Shown here: positions 8,133 through 17,419 of the stretch, piece by piece
Numbering within the stretch: position 1 is the stretch's first letter
Layout of the letters: every line of letters starts with the position of its first letter
Origin: Chryseobacterium sp. 6424
Lineage (GTDB): Bacteria > Bacteroidota > Bacteroidia > Flavobacteriales > Weeksellaceae
Assembly: GCF_003692615.1 (NCBI RefSeq)
Contig: NZ_CP023540.1
Coordinates: 248,001 to 312,000, forward strand
Direction: 5' to 3'
Length of the DNA: 64,000 nucleotides
Position numbers and translations under genes: made by a program
The notes under the pieces: model-generated
Databases searched by the model: none
Told to the model about the DNA's origin: nothing
The model's input: only the letters and a program-made list of their open reading frames with translations

Positions 8133-11078
8133 TTAAAAGTCTAAATTAATTCCGAAGATAAAAGTTCTTGGAGTCGGATATCTTCCGTTGTCAACGCCTG
8201 TCAAAAGTACATTTTGGTTAAATGCGCCAATCTCAGGATCATATCCTGTGTAATCGGTAACGGTCAAAAGATTTTGTGCGGTGACATACATCCTTAGCTT
8301 TGAGATTTGAAGCTGCGAAGAAAAGTCGGGTGAAACAGTATATCCTAGCGTTACATTCTGCAGCCTTACGTAATCGCCTTTTTCTACGTAACGGTCGGAA
8401 ATCATAATGTTGGGATGAGAAGTACTGTTAATTAACCTCGGCTGTGTAGCGTTGGGGTTTGATGGACTCCAGAAATCCATAGCCTCTGTCAGCTGATTTT
8501 GGTACATCATTGCATTTTGGGTACCGTTTCTGCGAGTTAGGTTAAGAATGTCGTTTCCGAGAGAGCCCTGAATAAAGAACGACAGGTCAAAACTTTTGTA
8601 TTTAAAATTATTGGTAAAGCCAAAAGTAAGTTCAGGGTGAGGATTTCCTATTATCGTTTTATCAAGGTCATTAATGTTTCCATCACCATTGATATCTTCA
8701 TACCTCAAGTCGCCCAATTCAGACGTTTTGCCGTAAATTGTTGGAGCGCCGCTTAAATCTGAGTCTGTTCTGTAAAGTCCTTGACTTCTAAAGCCCCAGA
8801 AAGTGCCAATTGGATTTCCGATTAAAGTGTTGGTTGCAACCATGGGCTGATAACCGTTGATGTTCACTTTCTCGTCAATATTCGACATACCGTTAACTAA
8901 GCTGAGCAGCTTGTTTTTGTAATGTGAAAGAACCAGACTTGTTGACCAGGTAAGCCCGTCACCCCGGGTATCATAATTAAGTGAAAAGTCAATTCCTTTG
9001 TTGGACATGGCTCCAATATTGGAGTACGGAGATTCTATACCTCCATAGTATGAGTTGCCACCAGTTAAATAATCCGGTAAAGGTAATCTGAAAAGGAAAT
9101 CCGAAGATTCTTTGTTATACCAGTCGATAGACATATTCAGCCTTTTAATAAGGGTAAGGTCTACACCGATATTCGTTTGCTTCATGGTTTCCCATGTTAA
9201 GTCTGGATTATTTAAAAACGCCGGTGTATTGTAAATGGTTAGCAGCGAGGCATAGAGATTGTTTGGAATTTGTTGGTTCCCGGTTTCTCCGTATCCTGCA
9301 CGGAATTTAAGGTTGCTGATAACGTCCGCAGGCAACCAGCTCATGAATGGCTCATTCGTAACCTTCCACGATGCGGAAATTGCAGGGAAATAACCCACCT
9401 GATTTTTACCATTTTTCGCCACCGGATCAAATTTTGACGATTGATCTCTTCTTACAGAAGCAGTAAGTCCGTACCTGCTATTGAAATCATAGATAAGCCG
9501 TGCAAAATAGGAGCTTAAGCTCTGGCTGCCCCTGTAGCTGGTAACATTGGTGTCTTCAGCAAGGCTCAAACTATAAATATCGTTGGAAACAAATCCGTGT
9601 CCTTCGCCCGTAGTTCCTTTCCAGTGGGTGTCTAATGCTTCCTGCCCTAATAAAGCAGTGAATTTGTGGTTGCCCAATGCAAAATTATAGGTAAGCAGGT
9701 TTTTGAGGTTGGTGGAATACCAATCATTGTTTCTTAACCATAGGTCGGCGGTATCATTAGATTGTGAACCTCTGTTGTATTGTGGCCAGAATTCTGTATT
9801 TTCTGCAAATTCTGTATTTGCAGAAATCTCAATTCTATATTTAAGGCCTTTAAATACATCTGCTTCTGCATAAAGGTTTCCTAAAACATTTTTACGGATT
9901 AATTTGTTCACTTTGTCCAGAGCTTCTGCAACCGGGTTAAAATAGTTTACATTTTGTCCTGCTGGCGGAGATGAGTAAGAGCCATCTGCATTATAAACGG
10001 GAAGGTCTGGAGCCTGTAGAAGGGTATTGCTGATAAGGCCGTTATAGCTTTGATTGATGGTGTAATTTTCGTTGGAAATACCACCGGTAAGATTTGTTCC
10101 TACCCTTAACCAAGGTTTGATTTTGGTATTTAGATTCGCGCGGAAGGTATATCTTTTAAGACCTGTATTGATGATTGTTCCTTCCTGGTCAAGAAAACTT
10201 ACGGAAGTATAATAATTGGTGTCGTCTTTACCCCCTGAAAACGCAACCTGGTGGCTTTGCGATAATGCTGTTCTGTAAATGGTCTTCTGCCAGTCGGTAC
10301 CGTTTCCTAATAATTCCGGATGCGCAAATTCGGGACGTATCTGCATATTGAATACGGCTGCCATTGCGTTCTGTAACCTAGCGTAATCCGGAAGTTTAAG
10401 CACGTCCAAATATTTATAAATAGTAGCAACAGACGTAAAACCCTCGTAGCTGATTTTGCCCACCCCCTTTTTACCGGACTTTGTAGTGATCAAAATAACT
10501 CCATTTGCGCCTCTGGAGCCATAGATCGCTGTGGCGGAGGCGTCTTTCAAAACGTCAATAGATTCAATATCATTCGGGTTTAAGAAGGATATTGGAGATA
10601 CTGCAACGCTTCCCGAACCTCCTGTTGATGAAAAATCATTACCTGCGACCGGTCTTCCCGAAGTGGATTTCCCCGTTGCATCTCCAGACAGGGGAACACC
10701 GTCAATGATATACAGCGGTTCGTTGGTTCCGTTAATGGATGTAGCCCCACGAACTTTGATAGATACGGCAGAGCCTGGCTGCCCGCTCGAGTTTGTAACG
10801 GTAACTCCCGATAACTTCCCTTGGATCATCTGGTCAACAGAAACCTGTTTAACATTTTGCAGGTCTTGCGACTTGATGGAAGAGACCGCAGAATTTACAT
10901 CACCCTTTTTTTGGGTTCCATAACCAATAAGAACAACTTCTTCGATTTTGTTTTCTCTCAAAGTGTCGCGTGGTGTCTGCTGCGCATTCATAATTCCATA
11001 CGGTAAAACAGTGAGCGCAAAAAATAGCGCTGCTTTGTTACATGCTGGAATCGGCCAATTGGTGTTCATTTTTTTCAT
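8133..11078 (-). CDS. SusC/RagA family TonB-dependent outer membrane transporter (mannan PUL)
   Basis: 981 residues from the ATG at 11078; an upstream TTG is possible but less likely. After the signal peptide the mature protein goes almost directly into the TonB-box-like IEEVVLIGYGTQKKG and the plug domain (PLYIIDGVPLSG, VLKDASATAIYGSRG), then the 22-strand barrel ending in an aromatic residue (FIFGINLDF). The ~80-residue carboxypeptidase-D-like N-terminal domain of many SusCs is missing. It imports mannan oligosaccharides together with the downstream SusD. A -7 box at 11141-11148 and an AraC-type operator at 11170-11189 precede it. Confidence 0.95.
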   Translation of the reverse strand: MKKMNTNWPIPACNKAALFFALTVLPYGIMNAQQTPRDTLRENKIEEVVLIGYGTQKKGDVNSAVSSIKSQDLQNVKQVSVDQMIQGKLSGVTVTNSSGQPGSAVSIKVRGATSINGTNEPLYIIDGVPLSGDATGKSTSGRPVAGNDFSSTGGSGSVAVSPISFLNPNDIESIDVLKDASATAIYGSRGANGVILITTKSGKKGVGKISYEGFTSVATIYKYLDVLKLPDYARLQNAMAAVFNMQIRPEFAHPELLGNGTDWQKTIYRTALSQSHQVAFSGGKDDTNYYTSVSFLDQEGTIINTGLKRYTFRANLNTKIKPWLRVGTNLTGGISNENYTINQSYNGLISNTLLQAPDLPVYNADGSYSSPPAGQNVNYFNPVAEALDKVNKLIRKNVLGNLYAEADVFKGLKYRIEISANTEFAENTEFWPQYNRGSQSNDTADLWLRNNDWYSTNLKNLLTYNFALGNHKFTALLGQEALDTHWKGTTGEGHGFVSNDIYSLSLAEDTNVTSYRGSQSLSSYFARLIYDFNSRYGLTASVRRDQSSKFDPVAKNGKNQVGYFPAISASWKVTNEPFMSWLPADVISNLKFRAGYGETGNQQIPNNLYASLLTIYNTPAFLNNPDLTWETMKQTNIGVDLTLIKRLNMSIDWYNKESSDFLFRLPLPDYLTGGNSYYGGIESPYSNIGAMSNKGIDFSLNYDTRGDGLTWSTSLVLSHYKNKLLSLVNGMSNIDEKVNINGYQPMVATNTLIGNPIGTFWGFRSQGLYRTDSDLSGAPTIYGKTSELGDLRYEDINGDGNINDLDKTIIGNPHPELTFGFTNNFKYKSFDLSFFIQGSLGNDILNLTRRNGTQNAMMYQNQLTEAMDFWSPSNPNATQPRLINSTSHPNIMISDRYVEKGDYVRLQNVTLGYTVSPDFSSQLQISKLRMYVTAQNLLTVTDYTGYDPEIGAFNQNVLLTGVDNGRYPTPRTFIFGINLDF

Positions 11079-11140
11079 AAACAATTCTTAAATATTAAAT
11101 TGATTTTAAGATTGTGTTAATATTTTACTAACATTGGTAA

Positions 11141-11148
11141 CAAATCTA
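11141..11148 (-). promoter_or_regulatory. -7 box TAGATTTG of the susC promoter
   Basis: Exact TAnnTTTG match on the minus strand. Predicted start of transcription is near 11134, giving a leader of about 55 nt. Confidence 0.7.
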
Positions 11149-11169
11149 TATGGATTGAAAGACTTTTTT

Positions 11170-11189
11170 TAATACTATTTTGTCATTAT
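11170..11189 (-). promoter_or_regulatory. predicted AraC-regulator operator, susC side
   Basis: Read toward susC the site is ATAATGACAAAATAGTATTA, identical over 20 bp to the site at 12254-12273 read toward the GH5 gene. It lies 21 nt upstream of the -7 box, about -36 to -55. Just upstream, AAAATAGTA occurs once more 21 bp away, a two-helical-turn direct repeat as AraC-family regulators use. Confidence 0.75.
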
Positions 11190-11310
11190 ACCGTACTATT
11201 TTTACCCTTTTATGGATATTGTTCGTGAAATAGCTATTTTAAATAAGTGTTAATCAATCGTTTATAATTTATAAAATTAAAGTGACAGCTGATAAGTATC
11301 ATGATGTTTT

Positions 11311-12189
11311 TTATTCGATTTTTTTAATCCCTGTGAACTGGTTTCTAAACTCAGAAGGGGTGCATTTTTTTAAGGTCTTAAATATTTTATTGAAGTTGGC
11401 GATATTGTTAAAACCACATTTGTACGCGATTCCAGAGATGCTCATATCCTTTTCGATGAGCCATCTGGCGGCATAGCTCACACGTATTTCATTAAGGTAA
11501 TTGATGAAGGTCTTTCCGGTCCGTTTCTTAATAAATCTGTTGAAAGTCACGATGCTCATGTTGACGTGGCTGGCAATTTCGTCCAGTGTGACTTTCCTTT
11601 CAAAATTACTGTGGAGGTAGTCGTAGATAAGGTTCATATCGTCTTCATCCACAAAAGTTTCATTGTCGATACTGTAGGATGAGAGATGGGTTTGGTTCGT
11701 GGAGGTGGCCAATTCGTTGAGGATATTCATCATCAGGCTGAAGGATTCAAATCCACTTACTTTAGTCAAACTCATCAGCGGTTCTTTTACTTTCTCGGCC
11801 ACTTCTTCGGAGAACAGGATGCCACGGATGGATTCTCTGTACATATCGTTTATAGGTTTCAAAAGGCGTTTTTTCAGAAACGACTGATCAAAAAAATCCG
11901 CGCTGAACTGTACTGTAATTTCATGTATTCTTTTGGATTTGCAGCGGTAGTCTGACCAAAAATGAGGTAAATTGGGGCCGATAAGTACCAATTCAATGTT
12001 TCCTACTTCTCCCACATGATCTCCGACAATCCTCCTCACTCCTTTTCCCTTCTGGATGAAATTCAGTTCTACTTCCGGGTGGTAATGGAGTGGAAAATCA
12101 AAATTTTTTTTTACACGGTCAAATACCAGAAAACTTTCCTCAGGAGAAAGTGGGGTGATTTCCCTCATGATTTCAGAATTTTTGCTCAT
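11311..12189 (-). CDS. AraC family transcriptional regulator of the mannan PUL
   Basis: 292 residues. N-terminal cupin-like sensor domain (about 20-150; FPLHYHPEVELNFIQKGKG, ending with LPHFWSDY) and C-terminal AraC/XylS double helix-turn-helix (about 187-285; VTLDEIASHVNMSIVTFNRFIKKRTG, then SISGIAYKCGFNNIANFNKIFK). No signal peptide or membrane segment, so it senses a cytoplasmic sugar such as mannobiose or mannose. It lies between the two divergent arms of the PUL, each of which carries the same 20-bp oriented site, so it is most likely their activator. No HTCS or ECF sigma/anti-sigma pair is present in the locus. Confidence 0.9.
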   Translation of the reverse strand: MSKNSEIMREITPLSPEESFLVFDRVKKNFDFPLHYHPEVELNFIQKGKGVRRIVGDHVGEVGNIELVLIGPNLPHFWSDYRCKSKRIHEITVQFSADFFDQSFLKKRLLKPINDMYRESIRGILFSEEVAEKVKEPLMSLTKVSGFESFSLMMNILNELATSTNQTHLSSYSIDNETFVDEDDMNLIYDYLHSNFERKVTLDEIASHVNMSIVTFNRFIKKRTGKTFINYLNEIRVSYAARWLIEKDMSISGIAYKCGFNNIANFNKIFKTLKKCTPSEFRNQFTGIKKIE

Positions 12190-12253
12190 TTTGGATTAAT
12201 TTTAATTGGTTGAAAATCAGCGTAACATAATTCTATTGAATATTTTCCATGAA

Positions 12254-12273
12254 ATAATGACAAAATAGTATTA
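12254..12273 (+). promoter_or_regulatory. predicted AraC-regulator operator, GH5 side
   Basis: ATAATGACAAAATAGTATTA on the plus strand, 22 nt upstream of the -7 box of the hydrolase operon. Same sequence, orientation and spacing as the susC-side copy. Confidence 0.75.
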
Positions 12274-12295
12274 TTATGTTGTGAAATTATGAAAT

Positions 12296-12303
12296 TATAT
12301 TTG
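12296..12303 (+). promoter_or_regulatory. -7 box TATATTTG of the mannanase operon promoter
   Basis: Exact TAnnTTTG match 29 nt before the GTG start of the GH5 gene. Predicted transcription start near 12310. Confidence 0.7.
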
Positions 12304-12332
12304 ACTGTAAATAACTGTTAACAGAATATTAA

Positions 12333-13619
12333 GTGAATAAATTTTCTAAGCACTACATTCTTTTCTTTTTAATGCTGGTGTTTTCGGCAAAGGCTCAAAA
12401 ATTCGTCTCCGTAAAAAATCATCAGTTTGTGCAAAATGGAAACCCATATTACTTTGTTGGTACCAATTTTTGGTATGCTTCTTATCTCGGTTTGGAAAAA
12501 AATCCCGATAGAGGAATTGAAAGACTGAGGAAAGAACTGGATTTTTTAAAATCTCAAAACGTTACAAATATCAGAGTCCTGGTTGGTGTTGAAGGTAGCG
12601 GAAAAATCAACGGAAACAACAGGGTAGAGCCACCTTACCAATACGAAAAAGGAAAATTTAAAGATGAAAATTTAAAGGGTCTTGATATTTTGATGGACGA
12701 AGCCGGAAAAAGAAACTTCAAAGTGGTGCTGTTCCTTTCCAATAACTGGGAATGGAGCGGAGGCTGGCTTCAGTACCTGAACTGGAACGGAAAAATTGAT
12801 ACAGAAACTTTGCAAAAGCCTTTTAACTGGGACGATTGGAGGGATTATACTTCCAGATTTTACAGTTGTGAGGAATGCCAGAACCAATATTTTGATCAGG
12901 TTAAAAGAATTATCACGAGAAAAAATTCCGTCAACGGAAAAAAATACACGAAAGACAAAACCCTGATGGCTTGGGAAATTGCCAATGAACCCCGACCAAT
13001 GCGACCTGCTGCAAATGAAAACTACAAAAAGTTTCTTGCAAAAAGTTCGGCGCTCATTAAATCTTTAGACAGAAATCATTTGGTAACTACCGGAAGCGAA
13101 GGCGAAATGGGAACCGAAAGTATGGAATTGTTCAAACAAACACATCAGGACAAAAATATTGATTATTTGACGATTCACATTTGGCCGAAAAACTGGGGCT
13201 GGTTTGAGAAAGATAAAATGGAGGAAGGCTTTGAAAATGCCAAACATAAAACCGTTGACTACATTGAAAAACACATTAAAATTGCCGATGAACTGGGCAA
13301 ACCTTTGGTTTTGGAGGAATTTGGTTTTCCCCGCGATCATCATTCTTTCGACATCAATTCTTCCACAAAACTAAGGGATGAGTATTACGAATCTGCACTG
13401 AGACTTTGGCAAAATTCAAAAAGACAAAACGAAAGTTTTGCGGGAGTTGTTTTCTGGGCTTTCGGAGGATTTGCAAAACCTCAGCCTAACCAGGTTTTCT
13501 GGAAAAAAGGCGACGATTACATGGGTGATCCGCCTATGGAAGAGCAGGGTTTAAATTCAGTGTTTGTGAGTGATAAATCGACTTGGGAAACCATCAGAAA
13601 ATATTCAAAAACCAAATAA
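12333..13619 (+). CDS. GH5 endo-beta-1,4-mannanase (GH5_7-like)
   Basis: 428 residues from a GTG codon. Signal peptide 1-21 (FFLMLVFSAKAQ). A single GH5 TIM barrel with FVGTNFWYASYLG near the N terminus as in GH5_7 mannanases, acid/base Glu219 in WEIANEP, and nucleophile Glu329 in LVLEEFGFPRD. Length fits the family. With Sec export and no lipobox it should act in the periplasm or outside, cutting the mannan backbone or manno-oligosaccharides. It opens the plus-strand operon; the next gene starts 13 nt after its stop. Confidence 0.92.
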   Translation: MNKFSKHYILFFLMLVFSAKAQKFVSVKNHQFVQNGNPYYFVGTNFWYASYLGLEKNPDRGIERLRKELDFLKSQNVTNIRVLVGVEGSGKINGNNRVEPPYQYEKGKFKDENLKGLDILMDEAGKRNFKVVLFLSNNWEWSGGWLQYLNWNGKIDTETLQKPFNWDDWRDYTSRFYSCEECQNQYFDQVKRIITRKNSVNGKKYTKDKTLMAWEIANEPRPMRPAANENYKKFLAKSSALIKSLDRNHLVTTGSEGEMGTESMELFKQTHQDKNIDYLTIHIWPKNWGWFEKDKMEEGFENAKHKTVDYIEKHIKIADELGKPLVLEEFGFPRDHHSFDINSSTKLRDEYYESALRLWQNSKRQNESFAGVVFWAFGGFAKPQPNQVFWKKGDDYMGDPPMEEQGLNSVFVSDKSTWETIRKYSKTK

Positions 13620-13632
13620 TTAAAATATTGAA

Positions 13633-14763
13633 GTGAAAAATTACAACAAAATATTAACACTTTTCATTTTATGGTCGTCAGTATTTGCTTTCGCCCAAAA
13701 TACTCTGGCGGATAAAAAGGCAACCCCCGAAACTCAAAATCTCTACAAAAATCTGTGGAAATTACTGGATAAAGGCATTATGTTCGGACATCAGGATGCG
13801 TTGGGTTACGGGGTAAACTGGAGAATGCAGAAAGGCAGAAGCGACGTGAAAGAAGTTGCGGGAGATTTTCCTGCAGTTTTCGGTTGGGATATTGGAGGCG
13901 TTGAAAAAGATGCGCCGGGAAGCATCGATATTTTTACCTTCACAGATCAGAAGAAGTTTATGGAGGATGTTTACAATATGGGTGGTATCAACACAGTTTC
14001 CTGGCACGCAGACAATCCGAAAACAGGTAAAAATGCCTGGGATAAGACGGATGTTTCCGGCACGGTAGCGTCCATTCTTCCCGGAAATGTGAATCATGCA
14101 AAATTTAAATCCTGGCTGGATAAAGTTGCTGAAAATTTATCGGCTTTAAAGGGAAAAGACGGTAGAAATGTCCCCGTATTGTTCCGCCCTTATCATGAGT
14201 TGACCGGGAACTGGTTCTGGTGGGGAAAAGGAAACTGCACTCCAAAAGAATTTCAGGAACTGTGGCAGTTCACCTTTAATTATTTAACCAAAGAAAAAAA
14301 TGTCCACAACTTAATATGGGTTTATAACACTTCGGATTTCAAATCGAAAGAAGAATTTTTGGAATCGTATCCTGGCGACGCATTTGTGGATATGGTCAGT
14401 TTCGATATGTATGTCATGGACAATCCCGTTTTCAATAAATCTTTTGTTGAAAATTCGCAGAGTCAGTTCAAAATGATGAACGAAATCGCTAAGGAGCACC
14501 GGAAAATTCCAACCCTGGCGGAAACAGGTTACGAACAGATTCCTTACAACAAATTCTGGACAAAAACCTTAATGGAAGCCGTTGGAAACTACAAAATTTC
14601 CTACATTCTGGCTTGGAGAAACCACGGTTTAACGCACGAAAAGAAAATGCATTACTACGTTCCGTATAAAGGTCATCCCAACGAACAGGATTTCAGAGAT
14701 TTCTACAATCTTCCGAAAACACTTTTCTTAAAAGACATTCAGACACCAAATATTTATAAATAA
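13633..14763 (+). CDS. GH26 beta-mannanase, first copy
   Basis: 376 residues from GTG. Signal peptide to about residue 22 (SSVFAFAQ), no lipobox, so likely periplasmic. GH26 catalytic residues: acid/base Glu189 in FRPYHELTGNWFWWG and nucleophile Glu297 in TLAETGYEQIP. KNAWD and YPGDAFVDMVSFDMY are also family features. Periplasmic GH26 enzymes of Bacteroidota mannan PULs often release mannobiose, which fits the symporter-epimerase-phosphorylase set just downstream; that product is inferred. Confidence 0.92.
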   Translation: MKNYNKILTLFILWSSVFAFAQNTLADKKATPETQNLYKNLWKLLDKGIMFGHQDALGYGVNWRMQKGRSDVKEVAGDFPAVFGWDIGGVEKDAPGSIDIFTFTDQKKFMEDVYNMGGINTVSWHADNPKTGKNAWDKTDVSGTVASILPGNVNHAKFKSWLDKVAENLSALKGKDGRNVPVLFRPYHELTGNWFWWGKGNCTPKEFQELWQFTFNYLTKEKNVHNLIWVYNTSDFKSKEEFLESYPGDAFVDMVSFDMYVMDNPVFNKSFVENSQSQFKMMNEIAKEHRKIPTLAETGYEQIPYNKFWTKTLMEAVGNYKISYILAWRNHGLTHEKKMHYYVPYKGHPNEQDFRDFYNLPKTLFLKDIQTPNIYK

Positions 14764-14775
14764 TTTTTTTTTAAA

Positions 14776-16166
14776 ATGAGTAATTCTAAAGTGAGCATCA
14801 GCGAAAAAATAGGCTACGGTTTAGGCGACGCGGCCTCGTCGATGTTCTGGAAGATTTTCAGTATGTATCTGATGATTTTCTACACCGATGTTTTCGGGCT
14901 GGCTCCAGCTGTTGTGGGGACACTGTTTTTGATAACGAGAATTTGGGATTCGTTTTTTGATCCTCTGGTTGGGATCTTGGGCGACAGAACCACTACCAAA
15001 TGGGGAAAATTTCGTCCTTATCTGCTTTGGGTGGCAATTCCGTTTGCAGTAATTGGTGTGTTAACTTTTTACGTGCCCGCTTTCGATGCCAAAGGAAAAA
15101 TTGTATATGCCTACATCACGTATTCTTTAATGATGATGGTGTATTCCCTGATTAACGTTCCCTATGCTTCACTTTTAGGCGTTATGTCCTCCGACAGGAA
15201 AGACCGCAACAGTTTGTCATCTTACAGAATGGTCTTCGCCTTTGGTGGAAGTTTGCTGGCGCTTTGGCTTTTGGAACCACTCATTAAATATTTTGGTGGC
15301 GACATGAATGCTCCGCAAGGATGGTTTTGGGCGATTGTGGTTTTTGGAATCATTACCACTTTATTTTTTTGGGGCTGTTTCTTTTTAACCAAAGAAAGAA
15401 TTCAACCGGTGAACGAGCAAAATAATCTGAAAGAAGATTTAAAAGATTTATGGAAAAATAAACCTTGGTGGATTCTGCTTGGAGCCGGAGTAGGAGCTTT
15501 AGTTTTCAATTCCGTGAGAGACGGAGCTGCAGTTTATTATTTTAATATTATTTTGAAAATCAAAGCACTTTCAGCCTTTTCGGTATGGAAAATACCCCGA
15601 CTTCACTGTATCTTGTTTTGGGTCAGGCTGCAAATATCATTGGAGTTATCGCTGCAACCCCCATTGCGAACAAGATCGGCAAGAAAACAACTTTTCTTTT
15701 TGCGATGTTAACAGCGGCTGTTTTAAGTGTTTTCTTCTTCTATCTCGACCGGCAGAATCTTTGGCTTACAATGGCGCTACAGGCGCTGATAAGCATGTGT
15801 GCAGGATGCATTTTCCCGTTAATCTGGTCGATGTATGCAGACAGTGCCGACTATTCAGAATATACACAGGGTAGAAGAGCAACAGGTTTGGTGTTCTCCG
15901 CTTCATCAATGTCGCAGAAATTAGGCTGGACGATTGGAGGTTCTTTAACAGGCTGGCTTTTGGCAGCCTACGGATTTCAGGCGAATGTGGCTCAAACAGC
16001 AGGAGCGTTGCACGGTATAAAATTGATGTTAAGTATTTTCCCGGGAATCGCCGCCGTGATTTCTGTCCTCTTTATCTTCTTTTATCCTTTAAATGACGAA
16101 AAACTTACAGAAATAGAACAGGAACTCAATGCAAGACGCGCAAACAATTCAACCCTTGAAAATTGA
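14776..16166 (+). CDS. GPH-family glycoside:cation symporter (MFS), frameshifted
   Basis: Reads as two ORFs, 14776-15711 (frame 1) and a downstream frame whose first ATG is at 15585 and which ends at 16166. Together they give a 12-TM glycoside-pentoside-hexuronide:cation symporter of the usual ~460 residues. The N-terminal half has GYGLGDAASSMFWKIFS and DSFFDPLVGILGDRTTTKWGKFRPY; the second half has GQAANIIGVIAATPIANKIGKK and ADSADYSEYTQGRRATG. The break is at the AAA run 15562-15564: one extra A restores KSTFSLFGMENTP. It should carry mannobiose or mannosides across the inner membrane. Homopolymer error is likely; inactivation cannot be excluded. Confidence 0.85.
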
Positions 16167-16172
16167 TAAAAA

Positions 16173-17351
16173 ATGAATATTTACGAAAACAGAATCCATA
16201 AAGTAACCACAGAATTTGAAAATTTAATTAAAAAAGAAAATTCGCCGGTAGACGAAGCAGGAAACGGAATTTTTGAAAGATATAAAAATCCTGTCATCAC
16301 GGCGGCTCACGCACCTTTGGAATGGCGCTACGATTTTAATGCCGAAAGAAATCCGTTTTTTATGGAACGTTTCGGAATCAATGCGGCCTTCAACGCAGGA
16401 GCAATGAAGTGGAACGGGAAGTATCTGATGTCGGTTCGCGTGGAAGGTTACGACAGAAAATCGTTCTTTGCTATCGCAGAATCTCCCACTGGAATCGATA
16501 ACTTCAGATTTTGGGAAAAACCAGTGGTGATTCCCCAGATTGAAGGGAATCCTGATACCAATGTTTATGATATGCGTTTGGTTCAACACGAGGACGGCTA
16601 TGTTTATGGGATTTTCTGCACTGAAAGAAAAGATCCAAATGCGCCAGAAGGGGACACTTCAATGGCGATTGCAAACGCCGGAATTGTAAGAACCAAAGAT
16701 TTAATCAACTGGGAAAGACTTCCGGATTTAATATCAAATACCGGTCAGCAAAGAAATGTGGTGCTACATCCCGAATTTGTAGACGGAAAATATGCACTTT
16801 ATACACGCCCACAAGATGGTTTCATCGATGTTGGAAGCGGTGGAGGAATTGGTCTGGGTTTCGTGAAAAATATGGAAAATCCCGTGGTTGAAAATGAAAA
16901 TATCATCTACGGAAAATCGTATCACACCGTTTACGAACTGAAAAACGGACTTGGACCGGCGCCGATTAAAACTGAGAAAGGTTGGCTTCATTTGGCTCAC
17001 GGTGTTCGTAATACAGCAGCAGGTTTGCGCTATATTCTGTATTTGTTTATGACAGATTTGAACGATTTGGGCAATGTTACACACAAACCGGCAGGATATT
17101 TTATGGCACCTGAAGATGATGAAAGGATCGGCGATGTTTCCAACGTCTTATTTTCCAACGGCTGGATTTGCGATGACGACGGAAAAGTTTTCATATATTA
17201 TGCTTCATCTGATACAAGAATGCACGTGGCGGTTTCTTCGGTTGAGCAACTCGTGGATTACTGCATCAATACACCGGAAGACAAACTGACTTCCTACCAT
17301 TCCGTTCAGACAATTATCGGAATTGTGGACGGAAATTTAGTTTCAAAATAA
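16173..17351 (+). CDS. GH130 4-O-beta-D-mannosyl-D-glucose phosphorylase
   Basis: 392 residues, cytoplasmic (no signal peptide). GH130 five-bladed propeller motifs: NAAFNAGAMKWNGKYLMSVRVEGYDRKS, catalytic acid Asp133 in NVYDMRLVQ, and NGLGPAPIKTEKGWLHLAHG. It phosphorolyses mannosyl-glucose into mannose-1-phosphate and glucose. With the epimerase two features downstream it completes intracellular mannobiose use, and the symporter gene ends 6 nt before it. Closest to the GH130 subfamily of mannosylglucose phosphorylases; activity on longer mannosides is possible. Confidence 0.92.
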   Translation: MNIYENRIHKVTTEFENLIKKENSPVDEAGNGIFERYKNPVITAAHAPLEWRYDFNAERNPFFMERFGINAAFNAGAMKWNGKYLMSVRVEGYDRKSFFAIAESPTGIDNFRFWEKPVVIPQIEGNPDTNVYDMRLVQHEDGYVYGIFCTERKDPNAPEGDTSMAIANAGIVRTKDLINWERLPDLISNTGQQRNVVLHPEFVDGKYALYTRPQDGFIDVGSGGGIGLGFVKNMENPVVENENIIYGKSYHTVYELKNGLGPAPIKTEKGWLHLAHGVRNTAAGLRYILYLFMTDLNDLGNVTHKPAGYFMAPEDDERIGDVSNVLFSNGWICDDDGKVFIYYASSDTRMHVAVSSVEQLVDYCINTPEDKLTSYHSVQTIIGIVDGNLVSK

Positions 17352-17368
17352 CTCATATAGTTTCTCAC

Positions 17369-17408
17369 GGCGTAGTTCATTTAAGGATTAAGGACTGCGC
17401 CATTTTTT
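17369..17408 (+). terminator. internal terminator/attenuator between GH130 and epimerase genes
   Basis: GGCGTAGTTC pairs over all 10 bases with GGACTGCGCC (two G-U pairs), 13-nt loop, followed after one A by six T. An intrinsic-terminator shape inside an otherwise tightly packed operon. Confidence 0.6.
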
Positions 17409-17419
17409 AAAATTATTAA

